This document shows positions 22,630-32,055 of a stretch of DNA of 32,164 nt, piece by piece (positions within the stretch are counted from its first letter, which is position 1; every line of letters starts with the position of its first letter). This DNA comes from Alphaproteobacteria bacterium (GTDB lineage Bacteria > Pseudomonadota > Alphaproteobacteria > UBA9219). Both the position numbers and the translations under genes were made by a program. The DNA is taken from positions 1-32,164 of the forward strand of contig JAQUHK010000009.1 in the NCBI GenBank assembly GCA_028683655.1, written 5' to 3'. The notes beneath the pieces were generated by a model. The model had not been told where the DNA came from, searched no databases, and was given only the letters and a program-made list of their open reading frames with translations.

Positions 22630-25077
22630 TTACGCCTGCGTTGTCTCGCCGCCCAGTCCTTTGTTCAGCTTGCCAGCCGCCATTTCAAGAGCTGCGGCCA
22701 TATCCGCCGGAAGGCTTGTCTTGACGATTCCCTCACCATCGACCTCGATATCAATCGGCGGCACAATGCTGGTGTCAAGATCGCTTGGCATATACGAACC
22801 ACGCGACGGCTCGGCCAGCGATTCATGGGCAGCCAGAGACTGGGCTTCCGTATCGCCTGATGAGGCCTGTTGCCCCGCAGGCATGGAAACCGTCGCGGGC
22901 TTGCCTGCACCGCTGGACGCCGAAGTCTGAGGTGAAGAAGAAGGCGTTGTCCACGAAGCCGCAACGGCCTGAGACGGACGGGATGACGCACCGGAAGCCG
23001 AAGCCCCTGTCGAGCCGGTTGTCTTACTCGTGCCCTTTGGCTCGTCGAACAGACGGGGCGGCTCGGTCACAACCTCTGGCAACCCGCCAACAGCCGCCAT
23101 CGCGGCTTGCGCTGGCGTTTGCCCGGCTTCGGTCGCGGCGGCCATCACCTTTGCCAAACGCGCAATTTCTGCGGGCGTCGTGGCCGCAGGCGCGATATCG
23201 GTTGCCGACCAGTCGGGATCATTCAGACGCGCCGCAACCTCGGTAATCGCCCGCTCTTTCTTGATCGTCATAGGCGTTGTCGGGGGCACGGGCAAAAGCT
23301 TTTGTACGCGCAACGCGCCAACGCGATCGGCGACGGCATAGAACATGCGAGCACGGGCAATAAACTCAGCGAAAAGCATATGCACTTCGCCTTCACGCTG
23401 GCCACGCAAATGATCGTAAGCGGCGCGGACGCGCAGCGTCGGTCCACCTGTCCCCATATTGTCATAGAACGGTTTATTCAGGAACATGCCTGAAACCGTG
23501 TCCGTCTTCGCCTGCATGCCGTTTGATTCCAGAACGAAGCCATCGCCAACGTGATCGGAAAAGAACTTCTTCGTGTCACCCGGATCTTCCAGCTTGCCAA
23601 AGATTTTAAGGTTACAGTTGGCCAGAATAGATTGCGCTTCCTGTTTCACGCGCTTTTCCATTGACGGCAAATCCTGTGCCGCGAAGATCAGCGAGAAACC
23701 CAGTGAGCGCGCCTGTGCCGCCATAACGGCCATGCCTTGCGCGGTATAATAACCGACTTCGTCAAACACCGTCATAAAGGACGATTGCGAACGAGTCTGT
23801 TTGCTGCCAATCGCGTTTTCCCAGCTTCCCTCAACCGTGTTGCCCAGCGTGGCCCCCATCATGCCCTTCAAACAAGCCACAACGATTTTACCGAGGTTGG
23901 CAGCTTCATCGCCCGATTTCTCCAGCGACGGGATCAAACCAACAAGGATCCGGCGATTGAGCACGATATCCAAAACGTCAACATCGGCAAGCTGAGCCTT
24001 GAAGATATAGCCATAGTCATCGGCCAGCGATTGCAGTGAGCGGGTAAACTGCATCGACAGATAGCCATGCTGTTGCCGCGCGACCTGAAGATCGTACATC
24101 GGCTGGTCAGCGGTCGGCGGACGCTCATTCCCCTCATCATCGAAAGCCGCGTCGATATAACCGGGGAGCGTGCGCAAATAACCCTGAAGCGCGCGAACGA
24201 TGCGTTCGGGCAGTTCGGGATCGCGAGACAATTTAATGATGGCAGGAAGCTCGATATAATCGCGCAAAATGCTGACATCAAGAAGCAGGCCGCCCTTATC
24301 GCGCTTCCAGGTCAGCGCAGGCATCAGCGCGCCCATAAGCGCAACTGCACGCTCTTTCCACATGGCGTTATCGCCGCCCGCATCAGGCATCAGGTTCACA
24401 ACCATATTGGTCAGGTAGGAAGCCGAGCCATTCGAGAACGGATTCATCGTGTTCGAAACCGCGCCATTATCAGAGTTCGCGGTCATGTAATTGAGGATCA
24501 GCAAATCATCGTCGCGCCCGAACCGCCGCGCCAGCGCATACAGCGAGGCCCACAAATCAGTGTCGGCCTTACCGTCGATATACACAAAGCCCGAACCCCA
24601 TGTCAGCGCATTGGCGACCAGCGATTTCAGGCCTTCGGTTTTACCCGAACCAGTGGTTCCCAAAAACAGGATGTGCGTACGTGCATCGCTGTTGGTCAGC
24701 CAAAGCTCGCGCCCGTGATCGGGGTTGTCGGCTTCATCCAGATTGCCCAGATACAAAATCCCTTCCGATGTGCCTGCCCCCGCTTTACCGGGTTTGGGAT
24801 TGTGCGGATCGGGAAGCGGCGCGGCAGATTTAGGCATCTTGAAAGGAAGCTCGATCTTCGCATTCAGGACCCACCGCGCATACATAACATAAAAAACAAG
24901 GAAGAAGTCGCTACCCTTCGCCAATTCAGGCATAAGATTTATCAGCACGACGGCCACGATGGACACCATGACAAGAGAGCTAGTCTGGCTCCAAAAGTCC
25001 TTGATGCGGACGGATGCCGGCCTCGCATCGCGAAGCAAGTCGCGGTGAGCGACATAATGTTTCTTGAGAAGGGGCAT
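22630..25077 (-). CDS. dotL: Type IVB secretion coupling ATPase DotL/IcmO (TrbC-like)
   Basis: 815 residues. Coupling protein that receives substrates and feeds them to the secretion channel at the inner membrane. Two N-terminal transmembrane helices (about 33-50 and 57-73). Walker A GTTGSGKT at 140-147 and Walker B in MTVFDEVGYYTAQG near 450. RTHILFLGTTGSGKT and SGFVYIDGKADTDLW match the DotL/TrbC family. The last ~180 residues (from about 635) are rich in Ala, Pro, Ser and Thr and look disordered. In Legionella the DotL tail docks adaptor proteins, but this tail does not look similar by eye. AAGGAG lies nine bases before the ATG. Last gene of the block, followed by a terminator. Confidence 0.92.
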   Translation of the reverse strand: MPLLKKHYVAHRDLLRDARPASVRIKDFWSQTSSLVMVSIVAVVLINLMPELAKGSDFFLVFYVMYARWVLNAKIELPFKMPKSAAPLPDPHNPKPGKAGAGTSEGILYLGNLDEADNPDHGRELWLTNSDARTHILFLGTTGSGKTEGLKSLVANALTWGSGFVYIDGKADTDLWASLYALARRFGRDDDLLILNYMTANSDNGAVSNTMNPFSNGSASYLTNMVVNLMPDAGGDNAMWKERAVALMGALMPALTWKRDKGGLLLDVSILRDYIELPAIIKLSRDPELPERIVRALQGYLRTLPGYIDAAFDDEGNERPPTADQPMYDLQVARQQHGYLSMQFTRSLQSLADDYGYIFKAQLADVDVLDIVLNRRILVGLIPSLEKSGDEAANLGKIVVACLKGMMGATLGNTVEGSWENAIGSKQTRSQSSFMTVFDEVGYYTAQGMAVMAAQARSLGFSLIFAAQDLPSMEKRVKQEAQSILANCNLKIFGKLEDPGDTKKFFSDHVGDGFVLESNGMQAKTDTVSGMFLNKPFYDNMGTGGPTLRVRAAYDHLRGQREGEVHMLFAEFIARARMFYAVADRVGALRVQKLLPVPPTTPMTIKKERAITEVAARLNDPDWSATDIAPAATTPAEIARLAKVMAAATEAGQTPAQAAMAAVGGLPEVVTEPPRLFDEPKGTSKTTGSTGASASGASSRPSQAVAASWTTPSSSPQTSASSGAGKPATVSMPAGQQASSGDTEAQSLAAHESLAEPSRGSYMPSDLDTSIVPPIDIEVDGEGIVKTSLPADMAAALEMAAGKLNKGLGGETTQA

Positions 25078-25105
25078 CTTCCTTGTTCTCCTTAACCCTT
25101 ATTTC

Positions 25106-25654
25106 TTACTCAACATCTTTGGGCAAAACGTCGTCCGCATTCACAGGCACGCCGTTGCGCATCGCGTCATGGTCCGTCGCCGCGTCCACCGGCACTGATG
25201 GAACGGCCTGTTCGCTGACAACAGCAGCAGCCTTGGCCCGTTCTTCCTGGGCTTTATCGCTTGCATGTTCAGAAGGCATGATGAAAGCCAAAACCCCCAT
25301 GCCGACAACAAAAAGGAAAACGAGCAGCAAAATGTTCTTGATCAGGCGTTCAAAGGAAAAAGAGGGCGCGCCGCACAAAAGCGTTTTCTCGATTTTGGCA
25401 TAAGATTCCTGCGCCTCATCATGATCATCGAAACAATAAACGGGAACAAAATCCTTTTCGGCAGGCTTGTACCCGAACTCCCATTCGCCGTCCTTTTCAC
25501 GCAAACTAAGCGTGACATTAGGCGTCTTTTCCAAATCAAGGTGCCACAACATGGGCGGTTCGCTCGTCTGGAACGAGACGACCAGACACGGCACGGTATT
25601 CCAGTGGACAACCTTGGCTTTAACAGGAGGCTTCTTGCCGAGAAACGATAACAT
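25106..25654 (-). CDS. Unknown single-TM protein between dotM and dotL
   Basis: 182 residues from ATG 25654, with AAGG nine bases upstream; the TTG at 25687 is unlikely. Residues 1-100 look like a compact soluble domain with many beta strands (AKVVHWNTVPCLVVSFQ, NVTLSLREKDGEWEFGYKP). One transmembrane helix lies at about 109-130 (ILLLVFLFVVGMGVLAFIM), then an Ala/Glu-rich tail. No family recognised. Its place between dotM and dotL, 29 bases after one and 28 before the other, implies a role in the coupling complex. In Legionella icmP and icmO are adjacent, with no gene between. Confidence 0.7.
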   Translation of the reverse strand: MLSFLGKKPPVKAKVVHWNTVPCLVVSFQTSEPPMLWHLDLEKTPNVTLSLREKDGEWEFGYKPAEKDFVPVYCFDDHDEAQESYAKIEKTLLCGAPSFSFERLIKNILLLVFLFVVGMGVLAFIMPSEHASDKAQEERAKAAAVVSEQAVPSVPVDAATDHDAMRNGVPVNADDVLPKDVE

Positions 25655-25683
25655 GATCCCTATCCTTGTTTGCTGTTGAGCCT

Positions 25684-26916
25684 TCAACGCTTGGCTTGAG
25701 CCGGTTCTTCACGAGGCGGAACCTGCACAAGCGTGTCTCCTCCCATGTAAATATTCAACGTTACGATGGCCGTATCCAGACGCGGGATCGGCAAAGCCTT
25801 ACCCGCCGCGTCCTCGGCCATGTAATGCGCAATGGCCCCAGCCCCTTCCGTGTGGAAGGAACGCCGCCCCAGATTGTTGATTGCATACCACAATTCACGG
25901 TCAACGCCGCGCACCCAAAGACATTGGGCAGCCGCCAGAACGCCGCCCATATAACGCGCCCATTTCAAAACGCCCAAAAGAGCCGTCGTGCGATAGGCAT
26001 GCTTGCCCGCAATTTCCAAAGCCACGCCGCCAACGGCAGGATCTTTTAAAATCTTCATGATTTCGCTTTTAAGCTCTGGCGAAACCTTGAACCCTTTGTC
26101 GGCGGACCAGCACAAAGAAATCTTGCCAAGAAAATCATCGCTTTCGTCGCGCTTTTGAACCCCTTTAAGGGCAAAAGCCGCAAAGAGAGCCAGCTGATGG
26201 ATCGGCAAATCCTGATAGCCATTCCAGCGCGGCCCAAGCTGACGCATAAAGGCGCGCCGGACAGCCTCGCGTTCGGGCACATTGTTGACAACAGGAATGC
26301 GGTGATAGGCGATCCATTCCTCTGGCGCGAAGGCTTCCGCAAAAAGCGGCGTCTTGTCGGGAACCTTATGGCCCAGAATGCGCGCGCTGGCCTTGGTCGG
26401 GTTGAAATTGACGATCGGCGAAATCACAGGCCAGATAGAAACCTGCGACTTAATAAAGGTTTCAAGCGTATGACGAGTCTTGAAAAAGTTTCGCTTGGAC
26501 ACAAATGCAGCCACATAAGCAAAGCCCGCGCAAACGATGAAGACAATCCATTTAAGATGGCTTCCGACATACTGTCCGATAAGGCCGATGCTCTCGGATG
26601 TAATGTTATAGTATTTGATCGCTTCTTGAATCGGCATAGATTGAATGTCGCCAGCCCCAAAACAATTATGGCTCGCAAGACGAACGGAATCGGTTGGCAT
26701 CAGCTCACCCACAGGGGCGTAACGCAACCACGTAAAGCAATAACCCGCGCGGTCATCATAAATCGACATGATCCCAAGTTCGGCCATGCGAAGATACTTC
26801 AAGCCTGTTAAAAACTGGGGTTCGAAAAAGACCCAGATTCCCCAACAAATCCCGCCAATCACGGTGAGCAGGATGAGAAGTATCCAGACAGGATCATCAT
26901 TATTGTTGCCGGCCAT
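25684..26916 (-). CDS. dotM: Type IVB secretion protein DotM/IcmP (TrbA-like)
   Basis: 410 residues. Inner-membrane partner of DotL in the coupling complex. N-terminal transmembrane helix (about 10-32) and a second near 122-142 (WIVFIVCAGFAYVAAFV), then a large cytoplasmic domain. ALKGVQKRDESDDFLG, KHAYRTTALLGVLKWAR and GGVLAAAQCLWVRGVDRELWYAINNLGR match the DotM/TrbA family. The candidate promoter at 26962-26991 lies upstream, so dotM, the unknown gene and dotL could form a unit separate from dotO. No Legionella-like icmQRST genes are in the window. Confidence 0.9.
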   Translation of the reverse strand: MAGNNNDDPVWILLILLTVIGGICWGIWVFFEPQFLTGLKYLRMAELGIMSIYDDRAGYCFTWLRYAPVGELMPTDSVRLASHNCFGAGDIQSMPIQEAIKYYNITSESIGLIGQYVGSHLKWIVFIVCAGFAYVAAFVSKRNFFKTRHTLETFIKSQVSIWPVISPIVNFNPTKASARILGHKVPDKTPLFAEAFAPEEWIAYHRIPVVNNVPEREAVRRAFMRQLGPRWNGYQDLPIHQLALFAAFALKGVQKRDESDDFLGKISLCWSADKGFKVSPELKSEIMKILKDPAVGGVALEIAGKHAYRTTALLGVLKWARYMGGVLAAAQCLWVRGVDRELWYAINNLGRRSFHTEGAGAIAHYMAEDAAGKALPIPRLDTAIVTLNIYMGGDTLVQVPPREEPAQAKR

Positions 26917-26961
26917 CGAAAAAGCCTCTGCCTTCGGTTAGAGTTCTGTTATTCTTTCCAC

Positions 26962-26991
26962 TATATAGCGTGTTTAAGGTGTGGAAAACAA
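26962..26991 (-). promoter_or_regulatory. Candidate promoter ahead of dotM
   Basis: On the minus strand, TTGTTT (26986-26991), 18 bases, TATATA (26962-26967). The gap between dotO and dotM is 158 bases and also holds the short palindrome AACCTT-N4-AAGGTT, a possible weak dotO terminator. Confidence 0.4.
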
Positions 26992-27074
26992 CGCGCTTGA
27001 AAGCAGCCAGAATGCCCTAAGCTTTTACTTGCAACAACCTTTTTTAAGGTTAACACTGGTCAAGGGCCTGAAAA

Positions 27075-30065
27075 TCAGGACGAAGCGACCTCGTCACCAA
27101 AGGCATTACGGACAGCCGCGATCATTTCGCTCGCCAATTCCCCCACAACATGGGTGGTTGTTGCCCGTTCCAGATCGCCTTTTTCCATGCGCTGGACCAC
27201 ACGACGGCGAATTTCCTGCCGCGCCGAACCGCCGGGGAAGAATTTGGACAAAACCTGCCGTGCCCGGGGTGCCCCAACCGCTTCATAAAGCCTTGAGCGC
27301 AAATCAACATCTTCCGACGAGGTGGACAGAGCCCACAGCTCGACAGGCCCCAGCGTATTAATCAAATGCTGCTCGTAACGGCCTTCGTTGGTGCTCAAAA
27401 GGAACAAGACGGGAGCGCCACTGGCCCGAGGTCCAGTCAGACGATAGCGCATCACCCACCGTGCGGTATCGGACAAACCAAATCGCTCGGCTGTCGAGGA
27501 AATCGCGCGTTCAGACACCGCCGTGCCGCAAATCCACACGCCCGTGGCCATATCGACCATATCATCACTGAAATCGTCCAAAAGCTGGGAGGCCAGCACG
27601 ATCTGCACGCCCCATTTCCGACCTTCACGCATGTCACGCACAACCTGAGCCCGCACGGACTGGGTCTTGCTGGTGCGGTGGAACTCGTCAAAACAGAGCC
27701 GCTTGGGCGATTCCCGAATGTCACGCAACCGCGCTTCGTGATAGGGCCGATATTTTTCCGGCATCAAGCGAACGGCATCCTGTCCCAACCACCAAGCCCG
27801 AACCAGAACGTGCCGCGCCAGCATATACATCACCGCCGTCTGACGGTCGGCACTGTCGTCGCCCTGCGGCGCGACGTCCTGCAAATCGATGGCGGCGATA
27901 CGGGTCGTCCCGATATCGAACCGCGTGATCGAGGCCAAAATCGGGAACTCACGCACAGCCGACGCGATCATGCGGTCAAAAGCGTGAATAATTGACTCCG
28001 CCGATGCGCCGATCGAGGTTTCCTCCAGCAAAGCGCGAATCTGCGGACGACGCGCTGCCGTCACGGCATCAGCCAAGGTCGGCACGGCATGGCGTTGGGA
28101 CATCATACATTCATGGTAAGCCCCGATTTCATAGAGCGCATCGACAACATCCCACCAGTAAGGATCGACGGGCAGGTGGATATTGTGGCGGCGGATTGTC
28201 TCATCAACTTCCGACTCGACATTTTGAAGATAGGGGCGAGGCTCGGCATTCGCGCCCTTATCGTCGCGCCAGCGATACATCTCATCTACGCAAAGACCGA
28301 CCAGCTGGGCCATGCCGTCATAAGGCGTTTTCTGGCCCGGCGCGGTGCAAAGCAGCGTCAAAAGCTCGCTGAGATAGGCGCGCTCTTCCGGCAACGGATA
28401 GCGGCAGCCCAACTGCGTATCGAAGGGATTGATCGCATATTCGGGTGCCATTTTAAGCTTGAAGTGCATCGCCTCATGCCGCCGCTCCAGCGGCAAGGCG
28501 TCGCGGATCAGCGAAATCAGCCCTGAAGAGGAAGGTCCGATATCAAGAATAGCCATATAAGGCAGCCGTGCGTTCCCCGCCGACAACACGGTCCCGAGGT
28601 TCAGCGCGTTCATCAAAACGGACTTACCGGCACCAGGCTGGGCAAAGATCAGATCGAACCATGTCGTGCAAAGGCTGCTGCCGGGCTGGTAAGGCCACAC
28701 GCGCCCATCCGAGGTTCTGAAAATAACCGAGCCTTCCGTAAAAGGCGAAGAGGCCCGCTGCCATGGCAACAGCTTGATGACGTCGCGCAGCGGCGCAATG
28801 GCCGGTGGCGCGGTCGAGGCGCAGGCAATCCCCAAAGTCGAGGACAAAACGGACTCCAGCGGATCGCCCCCCGCCGACGAAGCCTGACAATAGCCCCATG
28901 CTTCAAGAGCCTGTGTCAGGGCGGCCAGTCGCACTTCCACCAGCTTGCGGTCACGGACGGGCGCATAGGTCGAAAGCGAGATGCGAAGCCGCACCACAGG
29001 ATCGCTTTGCGCCAGTTCCTGCAAGGCGCGGATGGATTCCCTGATCTGACGGTTTACGCCGTTCGTCCAAGCCAAAATCGCCGCCGCAAACGCCCGAAAT
29101 CCGGCAGAATGCGCTCCTGCGCTTTCGACCAGATAGGAAATATGGAACGGCACGTCCGAATCAATCAAGCGGGCAAGCAATTGCGGGAAGGGTGAGGGGT
29201 CGGCAGGCCCCAGCGTCATATCGACGCCCCCCCATACCAGATCGCCGATTCGCACAATGGTTGGCGAAAGCACCTCGGCATCACCGGTGCAAAGCTGGCG
29301 ACCAATGGGAGGCCACAAAATTTCCGACAAATCGTTCTTTGTCGTCGGCGCACGGGGGATCAGCGGGTCACCCGGCACATTGGCGCGCCAGTTGTCGTGG
29401 GCCAGCGTCGGATAAAGGCTTCGCCGCGCCGCACAAAGAGCCGAATGAACATTTTCTAGCGTCGCGCGGATCGCCAGTTCTTCAAGAGCGGCCAACATCG
29501 CGGCGACATAGCTTTTGTGACGTACACGCAAAGGCTCAAGCGCGGACAAGGGGTGCTGGGCATCGTTCGCAACGACCCATTTCTGGGCCTGCCGTCCCTT
29601 GACCGCACCGCTCAGATCGGATTTGGTAATCGCCGACGGGCGCGTCCACAGAACGAAATAGATTTCCTCATGCGCCAGATATTTGGTCATGTGACGCTGA
29701 CGCTCGGAAAGCAAATCCTCGACATCCAGCTCCATCGCGCGTGACGACGAGCGATTGGCCTGCATCACGTGGTCAAGGTCCGCGCCCGCCATTTCGGGGT
29801 CGCGCATGAAGTAAACCTGAAAGGCATAACCGGGCCGGTCAAAGCGTGAGCCCATCTTGATTGTCGCCTGCTCGATAATCCACTGATATTCGGCGTCACC
29901 GATAATCTGGCGTGAGCCGTGGATTTTAAGATAGGACACCATCGACCCGTCGGAAGCCACAAGCGTGGTCGCATCGTCAGCTGTTTCCAACTGGACAAAG
30001 GATTCGATCGGCTGTTTTGACAACATCAGAAACGAGGCCAAAACGCTGTCCAAAACATTGAGCAT
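27075..30065 (-). CDS. dotO: Type IVB secretion ATPase DotO/IcmB (TraU-like)
   Basis: 996 residues from ATG 30065, which has GGAG ten bases upstream; an in-frame ATG at 30158 would add 31 residues without family likeness. Large cytoplasmic VirB4-class ATPase that energises the type IVB machine. N-terminus LNVLDSVLASFLMLSKQ..VASDGSMVSYLKIHGSRQIIG is typical of IcmB/TraU. Walker A QPGAGKS near 475-482, Walker B CFDEFHR near 790. Close in length to Legionella IcmB. First gene of the block, with its promoter probably in the gap to comM. GC is like the core genes, so no sign of recent transfer. Confidence 0.92.
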   Translation of the reverse strand: MLNVLDSVLASFLMLSKQPIESFVQLETADDATTLVASDGSMVSYLKIHGSRQIIGDAEYQWIIEQATIKMGSRFDRPGYAFQVYFMRDPEMAGADLDHVMQANRSSSRAMELDVEDLLSERQRHMTKYLAHEEIYFVLWTRPSAITKSDLSGAVKGRQAQKWVVANDAQHPLSALEPLRVRHKSYVAAMLAALEELAIRATLENVHSALCAARRSLYPTLAHDNWRANVPGDPLIPRAPTTKNDLSEILWPPIGRQLCTGDAEVLSPTIVRIGDLVWGGVDMTLGPADPSPFPQLLARLIDSDVPFHISYLVESAGAHSAGFRAFAAAILAWTNGVNRQIRESIRALQELAQSDPVVRLRISLSTYAPVRDRKLVEVRLAALTQALEAWGYCQASSAGGDPLESVLSSTLGIACASTAPPAIAPLRDVIKLLPWQRASSPFTEGSVIFRTSDGRVWPYQPGSSLCTTWFDLIFAQPGAGKSVLMNALNLGTVLSAGNARLPYMAILDIGPSSSGLISLIRDALPLERRHEAMHFKLKMAPEYAINPFDTQLGCRYPLPEERAYLSELLTLLCTAPGQKTPYDGMAQLVGLCVDEMYRWRDDKGANAEPRPYLQNVESEVDETIRRHNIHLPVDPYWWDVVDALYEIGAYHECMMSQRHAVPTLADAVTAARRPQIRALLEETSIGASAESIIHAFDRMIASAVREFPILASITRFDIGTTRIAAIDLQDVAPQGDDSADRQTAVMYMLARHVLVRAWWLGQDAVRLMPEKYRPYHEARLRDIRESPKRLCFDEFHRTSKTQSVRAQVVRDMREGRKWGVQIVLASQLLDDFSDDMVDMATGVWICGTAVSERAISSTAERFGLSDTARWVMRYRLTGPRASGAPVLFLLSTNEGRYEQHLINTLGPVELWALSTSSEDVDLRSRLYEAVGAPRARQVLSKFFPGGSARQEIRRRVVQRMEKGDLERATTTHVVGELASEMIAAVRNAFGDEVASS

Positions 30066-30237
30066 ACACGCATTCTCCGGCACATACGGCAGGCGGGCAG
30101 ACCAACTGATAAGCCCCCGAACAGGATGGATGAGGCAGGATAGACTTAAGCTCCCCATACTTCAAGCATTGCAACTGTTTTAAAAGCCTGAATGTGAACA
30201 ATTGACTAATGACCACACAGCCCGAGTCACCGAATCC

Positions 30238-30266
30238 TTGACGCGTGAAACCTACAGCCCTATGTC
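30238..30266 (+). promoter_or_regulatory. Candidate promoter for comM
   Basis: TTGACG (30238-30243), 17 bases, TATGTC (30261-30266), about 36 bases before the start codon. Confidence 0.5.
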
Positions 30267-30301
30267 TGGAAAACCGTTTCGAATACAGTGAGGTTTTTTA
30301 A

Positions 30302-31855
30302 GTGCTAGCCCGCATCGGCACCGTCGCTTTTGAAGGCACCACCGTTTTGCCGATCGACGTGCAGGCCCAGATCGCGTCGGGCATCGTCGCCTTCAACGTC
30401 GTTGGGCTGCCCGATAAAGCCGTCGGCGAAAGCCGCGAGCGCGTGCGCGGTGCGTTGCACGCCCTTGGACTCGCTCTGCCTGCGAAACGAATTACCATCA
30501 ACCTCGCGCCCGCCGATGTCCTGAAGGAGGGCAGCCATTTTGACCTGCCCATCGCCCTGGCCCTTTTGGCCGCGATGGAGGTGCTGCCCAAGGAAGAACT
30601 GGCAACCTATGTGGCCCTTGGTGAGCTTGGCCTCGACGGAGCCCTTGCTGGCGTAGCCGGAGCCCTGCCCGCCGCCGTCGCCGCCAATGCCGCCGGAAAA
30701 GGCCTGATCTGTCCGTTGCGAAACGGCAACGAAGCCGCATGGGGAAGTGCCGACCTCACCGTCCTTGCTGCGCCAACCCTCCTCTCTCTCATCAATCATT
30801 TCAAGGGCCTGCAAATCATTCCGCGCCCTGAACCTCAAGTTCAGACCTGCGAGACGAGCGGCCCCACCCTCGACCTGCGCGACATCAAGGGACAGGAAAC
30901 GGCCAAGAGGGCGTTAGAAGTCGTCGCCGCCGGAGGGCACAACCTGCTCATGATCGGCCCACCGGGATCGGGCAAGAGCATGCTGGCCGCCCGCCTGCCT
31001 GACCTGCTCCCGCCCCTGCAACCGGACGAGGCGTTGGACGTTTCCATGATCCACTCGCTGGCCGGTCTTTTGGAGGAAGGCAAGCTTCTGCGCCGCAGAC
31101 CGTTTCGCGACCCGCACCATTCGGCCACCCTTCCCTCGCTGATCGGCGGCGGCACCCGCGCCAAGCCGGGCGAGATTTCCCTTGCCCACAACGGCGTGCT
31201 GTTCCTCGACGAGTTGCCAGAGTTCCAACGCGCCACGCTTGAAGCCCTGCGCCAGCCGCTTGAGACAGGCCGCGCCGTCATCGCCCGCGCCAACCACCAC
31301 GTCAGTTATCCCGCCCGCATCCAGCTTATCGCCGCGATGAACCCGTGCCGCTGCGGCCATATGGGCGATCCGACCCAAGCCTGTGGCCGCGCCCCCAAAT
31401 GCGCCCTTGATTACCAGTCCCGCATCTCCGGCCCGCTTCTGGACCGTATCGACTGCCATGTGGACGTGCCCGCCGTCAGCCCCGCCGATCTATCCCTGCC
31501 CCCTCCGGCGGAAGGCTCCGCCGACGTCGCCCGCCGCGTCGCCCAAGCCCGCAGCATCCAGCAAGAACGCTATGCCGCCCTGACTAAAACCAATGGGGCC
31601 GAAGCCAACACCCAGCAACCCATCCGCACGAATGCTGAGGCCGACGGCGAGCTTCTGGAAAAAGTCGCCGCCCCCGATCAAGCTGGCCGCGACCTTTTGA
31701 TGCAAGCCTGCGAGCAATTCAAGCTCTCGGCCCGGGGCTATCACCGCGTCCTGCGCGTCGCCCGCACCCTCGCCGATCTGGGGGGCCAAGACAGCGTCAC
31801 CAAACTCCACATCGCCGAGGCGTTAAGCTATCGCAAACTTTCTTTTGCAAGATAG
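30302..31855 (+). CDS. comM: ComM/YifB family AAA+ ATPase
   Basis: 517 residues. Mg-chelatase-like AAA+ helicase known in other bacteria to promote branch migration during natural transformation. N-terminal Lon-protease-like fold (VQAQIASGIVAFNVVGLPDKAVGESRERV), Walker A GPPGSGKS in LLMIGPPGSGKSMLAAR, Walker B region GVLFLDELPEF, and the Cys-rich segment NPCRCGHMGDPTQACGRAPKC. The C-terminal domain ends in LADLGGQDSVTKLHIAEALSYR. GTG start with GAGG eight bases upstream. Full length for the family. Confidence 0.96.
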   Translation: MLARIGTVAFEGTTVLPIDVQAQIASGIVAFNVVGLPDKAVGESRERVRGALHALGLALPAKRITINLAPADVLKEGSHFDLPIALALLAAMEVLPKEELATYVALGELGLDGALAGVAGALPAAVAANAAGKGLICPLRNGNEAAWGSADLTVLAAPTLLSLINHFKGLQIIPRPEPQVQTCETSGPTLDLRDIKGQETAKRALEVVAAGGHNLLMIGPPGSGKSMLAARLPDLLPPLQPDEALDVSMIHSLAGLLEEGKLLRRRPFRDPHHSATLPSLIGGGTRAKPGEISLAHNGVLFLDELPEFQRATLEALRQPLETGRAVIARANHHVSYPARIQLIAAMNPCRCGHMGDPTQACGRAPKCALDYQSRISGPLLDRIDCHVDVPAVSPADLSLPPPAEGSADVARRVAQARSIQQERYAALTKTNGAEANTQQPIRTNAEADGELLEKVAAPDQAGRDLLMQACEQFKLSARGYHRVLRVARTLADLGGQDSVTKLHIAEALSYRKLSFAR

Positions 31856-31869
31856 AAGGCAGACCATAA

Positions 31870-32055
31870 GGTGTGTTTTCCTCTCCCCTTGGAGGGAGAG
31901 GATAGAAAAACTTGGTCTTGCGTTTAGCAAGGCCTTAGTTTTTCTTGGCGAGGGGGAATACGCTGCTGCATTCGTTCCCCCTCTCTTGCAAAAGCTAAGA
32001 CTTGCTGACGCAAGCCTAAGATTTTGCTTTCTCCCCCGCCAGGGGAGAGAAATAA
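31870..32055. repeat. Symmetric multi-hairpin palindromic element downstream of comM
   Basis: The 309 bases after comM have no convincing gene. They hold a nested palindrome: CCTCTCCC/GGGAGAGG (31880-31901), a small stem CTTGC/GCAAG (near 31917-31931), central arms GAGGGGGAA (31950-31958) and TTCCCCCTC (31975-31983) with an imperfect extension to about 31926 and 32007, a second CTTGC/GCAAG stem (near 32001-32014), and TTTCTCCCC/GGGGAGAGAAA (about 32028-32052). The outer halves mirror each other. This looks like a REP/MITE-type interspersed element. It also acts as a plausible terminator region for comM. Confidence 0.7.

Noticed and set aside
24067-25095. 342-codon plus-strand frame
   Set aside because: Antisense shadow of dotL; Arg/Gln/His-rich composition typical of a reverse frame in GC-rich DNA.
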